Positions 1-5,023 of a DNA stretch of 39,922 bases are shown here, in pieces. The stretch is from a virus. The position numbers were made by a program, and so were the translations under genes. Location of the stretch: positions 1-39,922 of the IMG/VR virus record IMGVR_UViG_3300042472_000277, one strand, 5' to 3'. The stretch's first letter is position 1, and each line of letters opens with the position of its first letter. The notes below the pieces were generated by a model. That model was not told where the DNA came from, did no database searches, and saw nothing but the letters and a program-made list of their open reading frames with translations.

Positions 1-272
1 TTTTCATTGCTTGGTAAAGTTAGTTGTTTTCAGTGAGCCTTCGGGGTTCGTTGTATTTTGTGTGTTCATAGTGGTTTAACTTTCGCTAGTTTCTTTTCAA
101 GTGCCTTGTTGAACCTTTCAACATCAGAGTCCCTTATGATCAACCCAATGGTCTCAGGTCTGGAATTATAGGTTAGCCTGTTGAGGGCCGAAGCAACCCC
201 AAAGGGTACTTTGATATTCCTTGCTGTGTTCATCAGGTTCTTGCCTCGGATAAGCGTCATGGATAACGGCAC
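1..272. repeat. Left copy of the 272-bp contig-end overlap
   Basis: These bases recur at 39651-39922 with four differences (positions 128, 132, 134 and 161). They run through a spacer and most of a small gene, not through an intergenic terminus. This is best read as the closing overlap of a circular assembly, giving about 39,650 unique bases. True direct terminal repeats are copied from each other and would normally be identical, so the mismatches suggest two co-assembled strains. Confidence 0.9.
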
Positions 273-320
273 TTGTTCTTTGTCGAGGTTCACGTCGGGG
301 TTACGGTCGATAGGTGTCAT
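66..320 (-). CDS. Small conserved early protein of unknown function, 84 aa
   Basis: I do not recognise the family. The protein is basic and apparently soluble, with no membrane segment. Its C-terminal half is helix-prone (DVERFNKALEKKLAKVKPL). It starts 4 nt after the integrase stop, so the two are probably co-transcribed. The same gene is present, cut at its 5' end, at the right edge of the window. Three of the four differences between copies are silent arginine-codon changes and one gives Ser to Ala. That pattern of purifying selection supports a real coding gene. The spacer to the next gene downstream (39657 on the circle) is about 65 nt. Confidence 0.75.
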   Translation of the reverse strand: MTPIDRNPDVNLDKEQVPLSMTLIRGKNLMNTARNIKVPFGVASALNRLTYNSRPETIGLIIRDSDVERFNKALEKKLAKVKPL

Positions 321-324
321 GGTA

Positions 325-1143
325 TTACAGGGTCTCTAAGGCGTTACGAGCCATCGCAAGGTCACTGGGGACCAGCTTGGCATACCGAAGGGTCATGTTG
401 ATGTCCTTGTGTCCCATCCAGTTTTGAACAACCTTGATGTTGATCCCCTTGGAAAGCAGACGTGTTGCACAGGTGTGCCTTGTAAGGTAAAACACCCACT
501 CGTGATTGAGTCCCATCTCCCGGCGAACCTTTTGCCACTCGGTGCGAATCCGTTCCTCTGTCATGTTTGCCCAAGGGTAAGCCTCGGCGGTCAGGTTGAG
601 CGCATAGGTTGCCTTACGGGTCAACGGGATGGACCGCTGGTCGCCATTCTTGGACTTCCGCAGGTCAACGATCCACCCAATGCCCTCCATCTCCCTTACG
701 TCGCTGCGGTGAACGCTACGGGACTCGCTAGGTCTCATACCAGTCTCAAGGGACCACCGGAAAAACAACCGGAACTCATGGGAACAAGCACGTTCGATCT
801 CGGTGATCTGGGAGGTACTGAAGAACCTCATGCGAGCATTGGAGGCGTGTTTGATCTTCTTGATGACCAGCGGGTTGGTTGTGATCCCTAGATCCCGGTG
901 GTGGTTCAAGGTGACACTGATGGTGGACAACTTGGAGTTGATGGTGGCTGGTGAGTTGTTCAGGGAAGTCCTGAGATACTTGATGTAGTTCTCGATGTGA
1001 CCTTGGTTCAACTTGTCGAGCGGCTGGGCATCACCGAAGTACTTCTCGGCGCACCTGATGCTGCGGACCTCGGTCATCTCTCGTGCTTTTCCAATCCAAC
1101 GGGTTGAAAGGGTGCGATTGAATGCGTCTTTTAAGGTAGTCAT
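325..1143 (-). CDS. int: Tyrosine recombinase / phage integrase, 272 aa
   Basis: Site-specific recombinase expected to join phage attP to a host attB. An N-terminal SAM-like core-binding domain (about residues 1-100) precedes the catalytic domain. Visible catalytic residues are Arg137 (GMRPSE), a lysine in the beta-hairpin (K163/K165), Arg222 (LTRHTCATR), His245 (MGHKD) and the nucleophile Tyr254 (TLRYAKL). The box II histidine, three residues before Arg222, is Tyr219. The length is normal for a compact phage integrase. The gene lies among early genes upstream of the phage RNA polymerase, as in integrase-bearing marine T7-like phages. The leader is A/C-rich without Shine-Dalgarno. I see no excisionase; the small neighbours could include one but show no clear helix-turn-helix. 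Confidence 0.93.
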   Translation of the reverse strand: MTTLKDAFNRTLSTRWIGKAREMTEVRSIRCAEKYFGDAQPLDKLNQGHIENYIKYLRTSLNNSPATINSKLSTISVTLNHHRDLGITTNPLVIKKIKHASNARMRFFSTSQITEIERACSHEFRLFFRWSLETGMRPSESRSVHRSDVREMEGIGWIVDLRKSKNGDQRSIPLTRKATYALNLTAEAYPWANMTEERIRTEWQKVRREMGLNHEWVFYLTRHTCATRLLSKGINIKVVQNWMGHKDINMTLRYAKLVPSDLAMARNALETL

Positions 1144-1154
1144 ATGGGTGTGTG

Positions 1155-1388
1155 TTAATATTGGATGTTGTTGACGAATTCCTCGATGCGCTCTTGGAGT
1201 TCCTCAAGGGTTTGCTGGGCTTTCTCTAGGTCTTGGTCGATGACCTCGTCCAACGCTATGTCAACCTCCACGCTTACCGCAACAAGCTCACGGATGAGAT
1301 CCTTGAGGGTTGTGTGGATGCCTTGGGCGATTCGGGCTTCAGTGATTTCCATGTCTGGAAACATTTCGAGTTGTGTTGCAATTGTCAT
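1155..1388 (-). CDS. Small acidic helical protein, 77 aa, unknown
   Basis: No family recognised. The sequence is acidic and almost wholly helix-forming. Heptad-like hydrophobic spacing from about residue 25 to 72 (LIRELVAVSVEVDIALDEV, then LEKAQQTLEELQERIEEF) suggests a short coiled coil. It lies 11 nt upstream of the integrase start in the same transcription unit, so it could be a regulator or a partner of the integrase, but nothing in the sequence shows this. The leader is purine/AC-rich (gagagagacacaaat). Confidence 0.7.
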   Translation of the reverse strand: MTIATQLEMFPDMEITEARIAQGIHTTLKDLIRELVAVSVEVDIALDEVIDQDLEKAQQTLEELQERIEEFVNNIQY

Positions 1389-1414
1389 ATTTGTGTCTCT
1401 CTCTCTGTGTGGTT

Positions 1415-1621
1415 TTATGCGTTGATGTCTTGGACGTAATACTGGGTGATCGTAGGTGACGTGTAGTTTGAGATGGCAAAGATTCTTAGGCCGTGAGCGA
1501 AGTAGGTTGTCATTTCACATTGCTCATTGTGGCCGAAGTCCAACCAAGAGGACTCAGGGTTTCCTATAAGAAGTTCTGCGGCTTCGCTTGTGATCTCGAT
1601 GGTGTTGTGTGGTAGTTTCAT
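1415..1621 (-). CDS. Small early protein, 68 aa, unknown
   Basis: No family recognised. It is a mixed alpha/beta sequence without membrane segment or cysteine motif. It is the first gene after the 31-bp repeat array and the strong terminator, so it probably opens the early transcription unit that runs through the integrase toward the RNA polymerase. T7-like phages often place host-takeover proteins here, but no such function can be read from the sequence. Its start is preceded by a CA-repeat leader (aacacacacacacaag) and a small hairpin. Confidence 0.65.
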   Translation of the reverse strand: MKLPHNTIEITSEAAELLIGNPESSWLDFGHNEQCEMTTYFAHGLRIFAISNYTSPTITQYYVQDINA

Positions 1622-1810
1622 AATGCTTGTGTGTGTGTGTTCTCGTGTTGTCTTGGCGACAACGAAATGGTTCTAGTTCCGCCCAATGTCTTAATCAACA
1701 ACATTCTTTTCCAATCTCTTTAATCCTTTTCCAATCCTTTGGTTTTCAAAGCGTTACGACGCAAATAATTTTTCTGCCCAATGGTATTAAAGCGGTTTTC
1801 GGCGTTTTTG

Positions 1811-1994
1811 GCTGGCTCTCGGTGCTCTCTAGGCTGGCTCTAGGTGCTCTCGGTGCTCTCTAGGCTGGCTCTAGGTGCTCTCGGTGCTCTCTAGGCTGGC
1901 TCTAGGTGCTCTCGGTGCTCTCTAGGCTGGCTCTAGGTGCTCTCGGTGCTCTCTAGGCTGGCTCTAGGTGCTCTCTAGGCTGGCTCTAGGTGCT
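1811..1994. repeat. 31-bp tandem repeat array
   Basis: A 31-bp unit starts at 1824, 1855, 1886 and 1917. It is followed by two 22-bp shortened units at 1948 and 1970 that lack GCTCTCGGT; a partial unit precedes the array at 1811. Each unit is built of related 9-13 bp blocks: gctctctaggctg, gctctaggt and gctctcggt. The array is non-coding and sits directly behind a strong terminator. The position recalls the short-repeat blocks (SRL/SRR) next to the T7 terminal repeats, although the sequence differs. Confidence 0.95.
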
Positions 1995-2032
1995 AAAAAC
2001 CCCGCCCCCATAGGACAACCTATGAGGACGGG
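1995..2032 (-). terminator. Strong rho-independent terminator ending the accessory cassette
   Basis: On the minus strand a 14-bp stem (arms 2032-2019 and 2014-2001, with two G-T pairs) closes a TTGT loop and is followed by G and five T. It lies about 20 nt past the stop of the 59-aa membrane protein and should end transcription of the 4144-2052 cassette before the repeat array and early genes. Confidence 0.9.
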
Positions 2033-2051
2033 TGATGAATTGTGAAGCGGG

Positions 2052-2231
2052 CTATTTGAAGCAATGCAGAAGGAACGTTATGAAGTAAAACCAGAACGCA
2101 CAAAGGATTGCCAAAATGATCAAATAGCCTTTCCAAGGTCCGCCCCGGCGACGGCTGTTTAAAGTTGAAGACGGCAGGCCGCGAGCGCGCCGGGTGTCAT
2201 AGATTGGCAAGGGTTGCTTGTAAGGTGTCAT
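2052..2231 (-). CDS. Small single-pass membrane protein, 59 aa
   Basis: This short gene overlaps the stop of the preceding gene by ATGA (2228-2231), which suggests translational coupling. The first 35 residues are basic (RRARGLP, NSRRRGG). One strongly hydrophobic segment follows at about residues 36-55 (YLIILAILCAFWFYFITFLL), and the tail is very short. The positive-inside rule predicts an N-in orientation. Its size and single membrane span would fit a holin-like, pinholin or superinfection-exclusion protein, but no family is recognised. The strong terminator follows directly, so this is the last gene of its unit. Confidence 0.7.
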   Translation of the reverse strand: MTPYKQPLPIYDTRRARGLPSSTLNSRRRGGPWKGYLIILAILCAFWFYFITFLLHCFK

Positions 2232-2458
2232 ACTTTCCCCCCTTCTAGCGCGACTTCAATCCTCTCAGAGAATACGGTGCGAACAGTCCGCTTGTAGACT
2301 CTCCAAGGGACAGCCACCCCGTCCCCTGCTTCCCTTTCAAGCTGCCGACAGAATCGCTTTGCTTTCCGTTCTGCCGTTTCAAGCGTCTTGGCTTTTCCGT
2401 ACCCCTTTCCCCATTCGTTTCCTGCCGTTGCCCATTCGAAGCTAATCGTTTCTTTCAT
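2228..2458 (-). CDS. Small basic protein, 76 aa, unknown
   Basis: An in-frame ATG lies 18 nt further upstream (2476). I prefer the start at 2458 because AAACAAT precedes it directly, exactly as at the start of the next gene upstream (3220). The protein begins MKETISFEWATAGNEW and has a basic helix (about residues 22-43) with one cysteine. No enzyme motif is visible. Its stop overlaps the start of the 59-aa membrane protein. It probably acts with the cysteine-rich protein encoded just before it, but this is inferred from position only. Confidence 0.7.
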   Translation of the reverse strand: MKETISFEWATAGNEWGKGYGKAKTLETAERKAKRFCRQLEREAGDGVAVPWRVYKRTVRTVFSERIEVALEGGKV

Positions 2459-2503
2459 ATTGTTTCCTAGTGTCATGTTCTTGTTTTTCTACTTTGTTTA
2501 TGT

Positions 2504-3220
2504 TTATGCATTCATCGCAACTTCGCTCGCTCGCTTTGACTTTGTGCCATGAGGATTAATCCAGATTGACGGCTGTCTTGCCTTGGAAAGCCCCGCGCAT
2601 AGCTTGCATTGGCTGCATTCCATCCCGCGAGTTTCGCTGAGACATTCAAGCGTCCCTGCCGGTTGGATAGGCGAAACGTGAAACGAGCGGAAACCTAGCT
2701 CATTGGCGAGCTTGTGAGAGTCTGCCGTTTCGGTGCTTGCCATGAAATATGCAGCGTAGGATGCCGCGAGTGGATTAACTTTCCAGTCGTGGAAATATCC
2801 TGTCCAACCATTCGAGACTTTCGCAATCGATTTGACGATGGAAAGCGGAAGCAAGGTGGGATTGCCATACGCTCCGAAACGAATTTTCCTCCCGCCAAAT
2901 GCAAGCGGATAATGGGCAGGAATAATCTCAGGATAAAGCCCCCGTTGCCATGCTTTCCAGATGTTCGCCGGTGCATGTCCTAAATTCACATAACATCCAT
3001 TCCCTGCGGCAAATGGGCATTCCCTGCAGATTGTTTTCGCATCGATGCCGCTTTTCACGGCGTCCACCGGATGGACGTTCTCAAGCAAGAACCAGATTTG
3101 AACCATGTTCCCTGTTTTCCGGTTTGACGTTTCCATCGTAGCGATTGCGACGAATTTTTCTCCGTTCACTTCCCCACGGTGCAAGATGTACCCTTTAGCT
3201 CTTTTAAATTTAGTGATCAT
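2504..3220 (-). CDS. Cysteine-rich phage/plasmid protein of unknown function (DUF7227-like), 238 aa
   Basis: Two cysteine groups are visible: C65-x2-C68-x7-C76 (CRECPFAAGNGC) and C202-x2-C205-x2-C208 (CSQCKLC), with C193 nearby. Between them lie conserved-looking stretches (RFGAYGNP, GYFHDW, MASTE), and the C-terminus has RQPSIWINPHG. From memory this architecture matches a family common on phages and plasmids, usually with a CGDCP...CYVN start, annotated as DUF7227; its function is not known to me. The cysteine spacing could hold zinc or an Fe-S cluster. It is the largest gene of the accessory cassette. The DUF name is recalled, not searched. Confidence 0.8.
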   Translation of the reverse strand: MITKFKRAKGYILHRGEVNGEKFVAIATMETSNRKTGNMVQIWFLLENVHPVDAVKSGIDAKTICRECPFAAGNGCYVNLGHAPANIWKAWQRGLYPEIIPAHYPLAFGGRKIRFGAYGNPTLLPLSIVKSIAKVSNGWTGYFHDWKVNPLAASYAAYFMASTETADSHKLANELGFRSFHVSPIQPAGTLECLSETRGMECSQCKLCAGLSKARQPSIWINPHGTKSKRASEVAMNA

Positions 3221-3236
3221 ATTGTTTAATGGGTGA

Positions 3237-3485
3237 TTATTTGCTGAGATTTTTCAACTCTGATTTGATTCGCTTTGCCGTTTCTCCCCGCCATGTGGAG
3301 GCATTGGAAAGAAAGTATAGAACGATGCTTTTTCCCGTGTCCCACCCGTAGGATGCTCCAACGTCACCAATGGTTCCCATAGCGTCTAAATAGGGCTTGG
3401 CTGCATAGTTTACTTTTGGCCAATCCCTTCGGATATCGGCGGCAATAGTGTAAAGCGGGCGGGCGGGTGTGTTTTCGTTTTTCAT
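3237..3485 (-). CDS. Small conserved protein, 82 aa, unknown
   Basis: The core (TIAADIRRDW, AAKPYLDAM, SIVLYFLSNASTWRG, AKRIKSELK) resembles a small hypothetical family I recall from other phages and plasmids, often next to replication or accessory genes. The recollection is weak and gives no function. It is soluble and helix-rich with a basic C-terminus. It lies 16 nt upstream of the cysteine-rich gene and is probably co-transcribed with it. The leader is A-rich (cagaaaatagaacatc) without Shine-Dalgarno. Confidence 0.75.
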   Translation of the reverse strand: MKNENTPARPLYTIAADIRRDWPKVNYAAKPYLDAMGTIGDVGASYGWDTGKSIVLYFLSNASTWRGETAKRIKSELKNLSK

Positions 3486-3512
3486 GATGTTCTATTTTCT
3501 GTTTATTTGTTT

Positions 3513-3617
3513 TTAGACGAGGTCGAGGAATTTCAAGCACGCCCGAAAGGCTAAGGCGGTGGCGATAAATGCAAGGCCAAGGGCAAGGCATGCGGTGATT
3601 TGTGCAATTGTTTTCAT
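3513..3617 (-). CDS. Very small membrane peptide, 34 aa
   Basis: The ORF reads MKTIAQITACLALGLAF and continues hydrophobic to about residue 24, then ends with a short amphipathic tail (RACLKFLDLV). It could be a signal-peptide-like membrane peptide. It fills the spacer between its neighbours in the same direction. Its leader shares the 12-nt sequence ACACCTAATACC with the leader of the 84-aa gene at 4144. Support is the shared leader and the hydrophobic character only. Confidence 0.45.
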   Translation of the reverse strand: MKTIAQITACLALGLAFIATALAFRACLKFLDLV

Positions 3618-3622
3618 GGGGT

Positions 3623-3634
3623 GGTATTAGGTGT
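3623..3634 (-). promoter_or_regulatory. Recurring 12-nt element ACACCTAATACC (copy 1)
   Basis: This minus-strand element lies a few bases upstream of the 34-aa gene start. An identical copy lies upstream of the 84-aa gene at 4155-4166, and its 9-base core ATTAGGTGT is inverted at 4228-4236. Possible roles are leader or operator for cassette genes, or arm-type recombinase sites near the putative attP. Confidence 0.4.
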
Positions 3635-3679
3635 GAATTAAAGAGGCCTTTTAATGTCGTGCCTAGGACGTGAGAGGAT

Positions 3680-3832
3680 TTAATCAGCGAGTGAATAATA
3701 AAGTCGGAAGGATAATTTTCCGAAAGGTCTTCCAAGTGTACTAGGGAGACTCACGGAGACTCTGAAGAGAATATCGGAAAGCCAGCGGAGTTTGTGAGGA
3801 CGGAGCTTGGGGAGTTTGATTGGTTCGTTCAT
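3680..3832 (-). CDS. Possible small basic protein, 50 aa
   Basis: An ATG at 3832 opens a 50-codon frame: MNEPIKLPKLRPHKLRWL, then a basic amphipathic stretch with many serines and leucines, ending YYSLAD. It fills most of the space between the tRNA-like sequence and the 34-aa gene, with the same direction as its neighbours. No family or motif is recognised. It may be a chance ORF, because the only support is position, direction and composition. Confidence 0.35.
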   Translation of the reverse strand: MNEPIKLPKLRPHKLRWLSDILFRVSVSLPSTLGRPFGKLSFRLYYSLAD

Positions 3833-3853
3833 GGGTGGGGTGGTTGTCGTAAT

Positions 3854-3892
3854 TGGATGGTCGGGGGATTGAACCCCGGCCTGTTGGTATTA
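3854..3892 (-). other. attP: tRNA 3'-end-like sequence, putative phage attachment site (attP core)
   Basis: On the minus strand the sequence contains a perfect canonical T arm: CGGGG, the 7-nt loop TTCAATC, then CCCCG (3878-3862). ACCATCC and A follow, matching the acceptor 3' strand and discriminator of a tRNA. No matching 5' half exists upstream (no GGATGGT within about 100 nt), so it is not a whole tRNA gene. Integrases commonly recombine at host tRNA 3' ends, and the phage copy keeps just that end. It lies directly after the stop of the 84-aa gene and about 2.7 kb from the integrase. The exact core limits are unknown. Confidence 0.55.
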
Positions 3893-4144
3893 AGCAAGGC
3901 GAGCGGCGGCACGAGCGGTTTCTTCGGCGATGATAGAACGCTCGCAAACCGTAATGGAAAACTCACGGTTTGCCGTTCCACACTTGTGCAGGAGCATACA
4001 TAGGCAATCGTTTTCCCCACGTGCTGGTAGAACTAACCACCATTGGAGCGAGCGGGAAGTTTCGACGCGCATGATGGCTTTCATCCCAATCTTGGCGACG
4101 TGGTGGCGTGTGGTGTGGCGGAAGGCGGCAAGTTTCTTGGTCAT
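3890..4144 (-). CDS. Basic protein with Cys/His residues, 84 aa, unknown
   Basis: First gene of the accessory cassette. It starts with a basic His-rich region (MTKKLAAFRHTTRHHVAK), has a hydrophobic middle (SLQWWLVLPARGENDCLCML) and several cysteines, and ends in an alanine-rich helix. No family is recognised. The translation looks like a compact real protein, and the gene is preceded by the ACACCTAATACC element and a possible promoter. Its stop abuts the tRNA-like sequence, so integration at that site would leave the gene whole. Confidence 0.55.
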   Translation of the reverse strand: MTKKLAAFRHTTRHHVAKIGMKAIMRVETSRSLQWWLVLPARGENDCLCMLLHKCGTANREFSITVCERSIIAEETARAAARLA

Positions 4145-4154
4145 GTTATGTTAG

Positions 4155-4166
4155 GGTATTAGGTGT
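4155..4166 (-). promoter_or_regulatory. Recurring 12-nt element ACACCTAATACC (copy 2)
   Basis: Identical to the element at 3623-3634 and likewise placed shortly upstream of a start codon (gene at 4144). The 9-nt core occurs inverted 62 nt away at 4228-4236. Confidence 0.4.
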
Positions 4167-4201
4167 ATATGTCTTGGGAGTGTCCCGGTGACGTGCTGAG
4201 G

Positions 4202-4228
4202 ATTAAAGCGGGGATTCCAAGGAGTCAA
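4202..4228 (-). promoter_or_regulatory. Possible sigma70-like promoter of the accessory cassette
   Basis: On the minus strand TTGACT (4228-4223) is followed after 15 nt by TTTAAT (4207-4202), one mismatch each from the -35 and -10 consensus. The spacing is short. It lies about 60 nt upstream of the first cassette gene. Confidence 0.3.
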
Positions 4229-4265
4229 CACCTAATTGCATTAAAAGTGAAAATAGTTTCCCTTG

Positions 4266-4409
4266 GGTCATCTCCCGGTCATCTCCCGGTCATCTCCCGG
4301 TCAACCTTGGTCATCCCTACTGGTCATCTCCCGGTCATCTCCCGGTCATCTCCCGGTCAACCTAGGTCATCTCCCGGTCATCTCCCGGTCATCTCCCGGT
4401 CAACCTAGG
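4266..4409. repeat. 11-bp tandem repeat array in three triplets
   Basis: Nine copies of GGTCATCTCCC are arranged as three groups of three. Each group is closed by GGTCAACCT(T/A), and one degenerate unit (ggtcatccctact) follows the first group. The higher-order period is about 43 bp in the last two groups. It is non-coding and differs in sequence from the 31-bp array, but both contain CTAGGT junctions. It flanks the accessory cassette on the side of the late genes. Confidence 0.95.
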
Positions 4410-4451
4410 AGTTTACTTTGTGAATACATCAAAAAACACAAAAGGGCGGCA

Positions 4452-4487
4452 TCATCAAAAAACACACTATTGAGACTCGTTCTCAAT
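4452..4487 (-). terminator. Possible terminator behind the late genes
   Basis: On the minus strand a perfect 7-bp stem (ATTGAGA, loop ACGAG, TCTCAAT; 4487-4469) is followed after 6 nt by a run of six T. The stem is AT-rich and the T-run is displaced, so strength is uncertain. A second copy of the T-rich segment TGTGTTTTTTGATG follows at 4440-4427. Confidence 0.4.
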
Positions 4488-4708
4488 AAGGAGGCCTCCG
4501 GCCATAAGCCGTTTCAACACCGTCAAAACACCTCATTCCCCCCACTAGACACTTGGAGTGTCCCGCCATTCCCCTATTCCCTAGGCCTTTCTGGTGACGC
4601 TTGGCAACCCGGCGTTCAAATCGACCATCTGATGCCCCGGCGGGGGGATTTTTTGGCGGACATCATTACGTATACCCTTTCAGATATTTTTACCAAATTC
4701 TTAAGGAC

Positions 4709-4766
4709 ACCCGTAGTCACCTGTAGTCACCAATATCCACCCGTAGCCACCCAATATCCACCCGTA
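4709..4766. repeat. Short direct repeats ACC(C/T)GTAG
   Basis: Four copies begin at 4709, 4719, 4739 and 4759, spaced by 10, 20 and 20 bases, so they lie on the same face of the helix. The last two belong to a longer repeat containing AATATCCACCCGTAGC. They lie just past the stop of the 84-aa gene at 4769. Confidence 0.75.
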
Positions 4767-4768
4767 GC

Positions 4769-5023
4769 TCAACCACCTTCACTTGCGTAGGCATTCTCAA
4801 GCGCATCAATGGCCTCGTTGATCATCTCGATACCGCTAATGGCATCCACGTTGCTTGCTGTGTACTGCTCTCCTTTGGAGTCTATGACGGTCAACACAAA
4901 GCCCTCAAAGAATTCCCCAAGAGTCTTCACAACAACATCCACAAGTTCCTCACTTGGAATACCCTTGGGTTCTCCTTGATTAAAACAACTGTTTAAATAT
5001 TCGACTTCAGCTAAGGTGATCAT
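4769..5023 (-). CDS. Small acidic protein, 84 aa, unknown
   Basis: No family recognised. The protein is acidic and soluble with a predicted beta-hairpin (about residues 40-56, GFVLTVIDSKGEQYTASN) between helices. It stands alone in the terminal region, separated from the amidase gene by about 460 bases, so it may have its own promoter. T7 also carries small genes between the large terminase and the genome end (19.2-19.5), and this gene has that position without clear similarity. The leader is unusually purine-rich (gcaagaagaaagaaaag), nearer to a Shine-Dalgarno than most starts here. Confidence 0.7.
   Translation of the reverse strand: MITLAEVEYLNSCFNQGEPKGIPSEELVDVVVKTLGEFFEGFVLTVIDSKGEQYTASNVDAISGIEMINEAIDALENAYASEGG

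Larger units (their letters stand above)
1622..2051. other. Gene-free region before the early genes: repeats, hairpin, terminator
   Basis: No credible gene is seen in these 430 bases. Going leftwards along the minus strand they hold the terminator at 1995-2032, the 31-bp repeat array at 1811-1994, and about 185 bases leading to the first early gene. The last part has a direct repeat (minus strand GATTGGAAAAG, twice within about 25 nt) and a perfect 6-bp hairpin (1647-1652 with 1658-1663). An early promoter is expected here, but no convincing -35/-10 pair was found. Confidence 0.7.
4145..4768. other. Gene-free repeat region between the late genes and the cassette
   Basis: No credible gene is seen in these 624 bases. 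From right to left they hold four ACC(C/T)GTAG motifs (4709-4766), a 6-bp hairpin (GACACT at 4548-4553 with AGTGTC at 4557-4562), a 10-bp palindrome GGAGGCCTCC (4490-4499), a perfect 7-bp hairpin (4469-4487), two copies of TGTGTTTTTTGATG on the minus strand, the 11-bp repeat array (4266-4409) and a possible promoter. The density of structure suggests a genome-end or packaging region. Confidence 0.65.

Noticed and set aside
1-272. Physical direct terminal repeat of the virion
   Set aside because: The copies differ at four positions and the limits cut through genes; terminal repeats should be identical and intergenic. Assembly overlap explains it better.
1627-1863. Plus-strand ORF through the beginning of the 31-bp array
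   Set aside because: Opposite strand to all genes, ends within the repeats, and composition follows from the repeats.
1811-1994. CRISPR array
   Set aside because: The repeats are head-to-tail without unique spacers; the same applies to 4266-4409.
3854-3930. Complete tRNA gene
   Set aside because: The 3' half is canonical but no 5' acceptor strand, D arm or anticodon stem matches upstream; hence treated as an attachment-site fragment.
3741-3947. 68-codon minus-strand ORF overlapping the tRNA-like sequence
   Set aside because: It overlaps both the 84-aa gene and the T-arm sequence, has an unlikely Pro/Arg-rich translation, and the 50-aa frame is a better candidate.
4620-4660. Plus-strand terminator (CCCC-GGC-GGGG followed by six T)
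   Set aside because: The stem is only 4 bp, and no plus-strand transcription unit ends here.
4263-4790. Plus-strand ORF through the 11-bp array
   Set aside because: The repetitive translation follows only from the repeat unit being free of stops; there is no independent evidence of coding.
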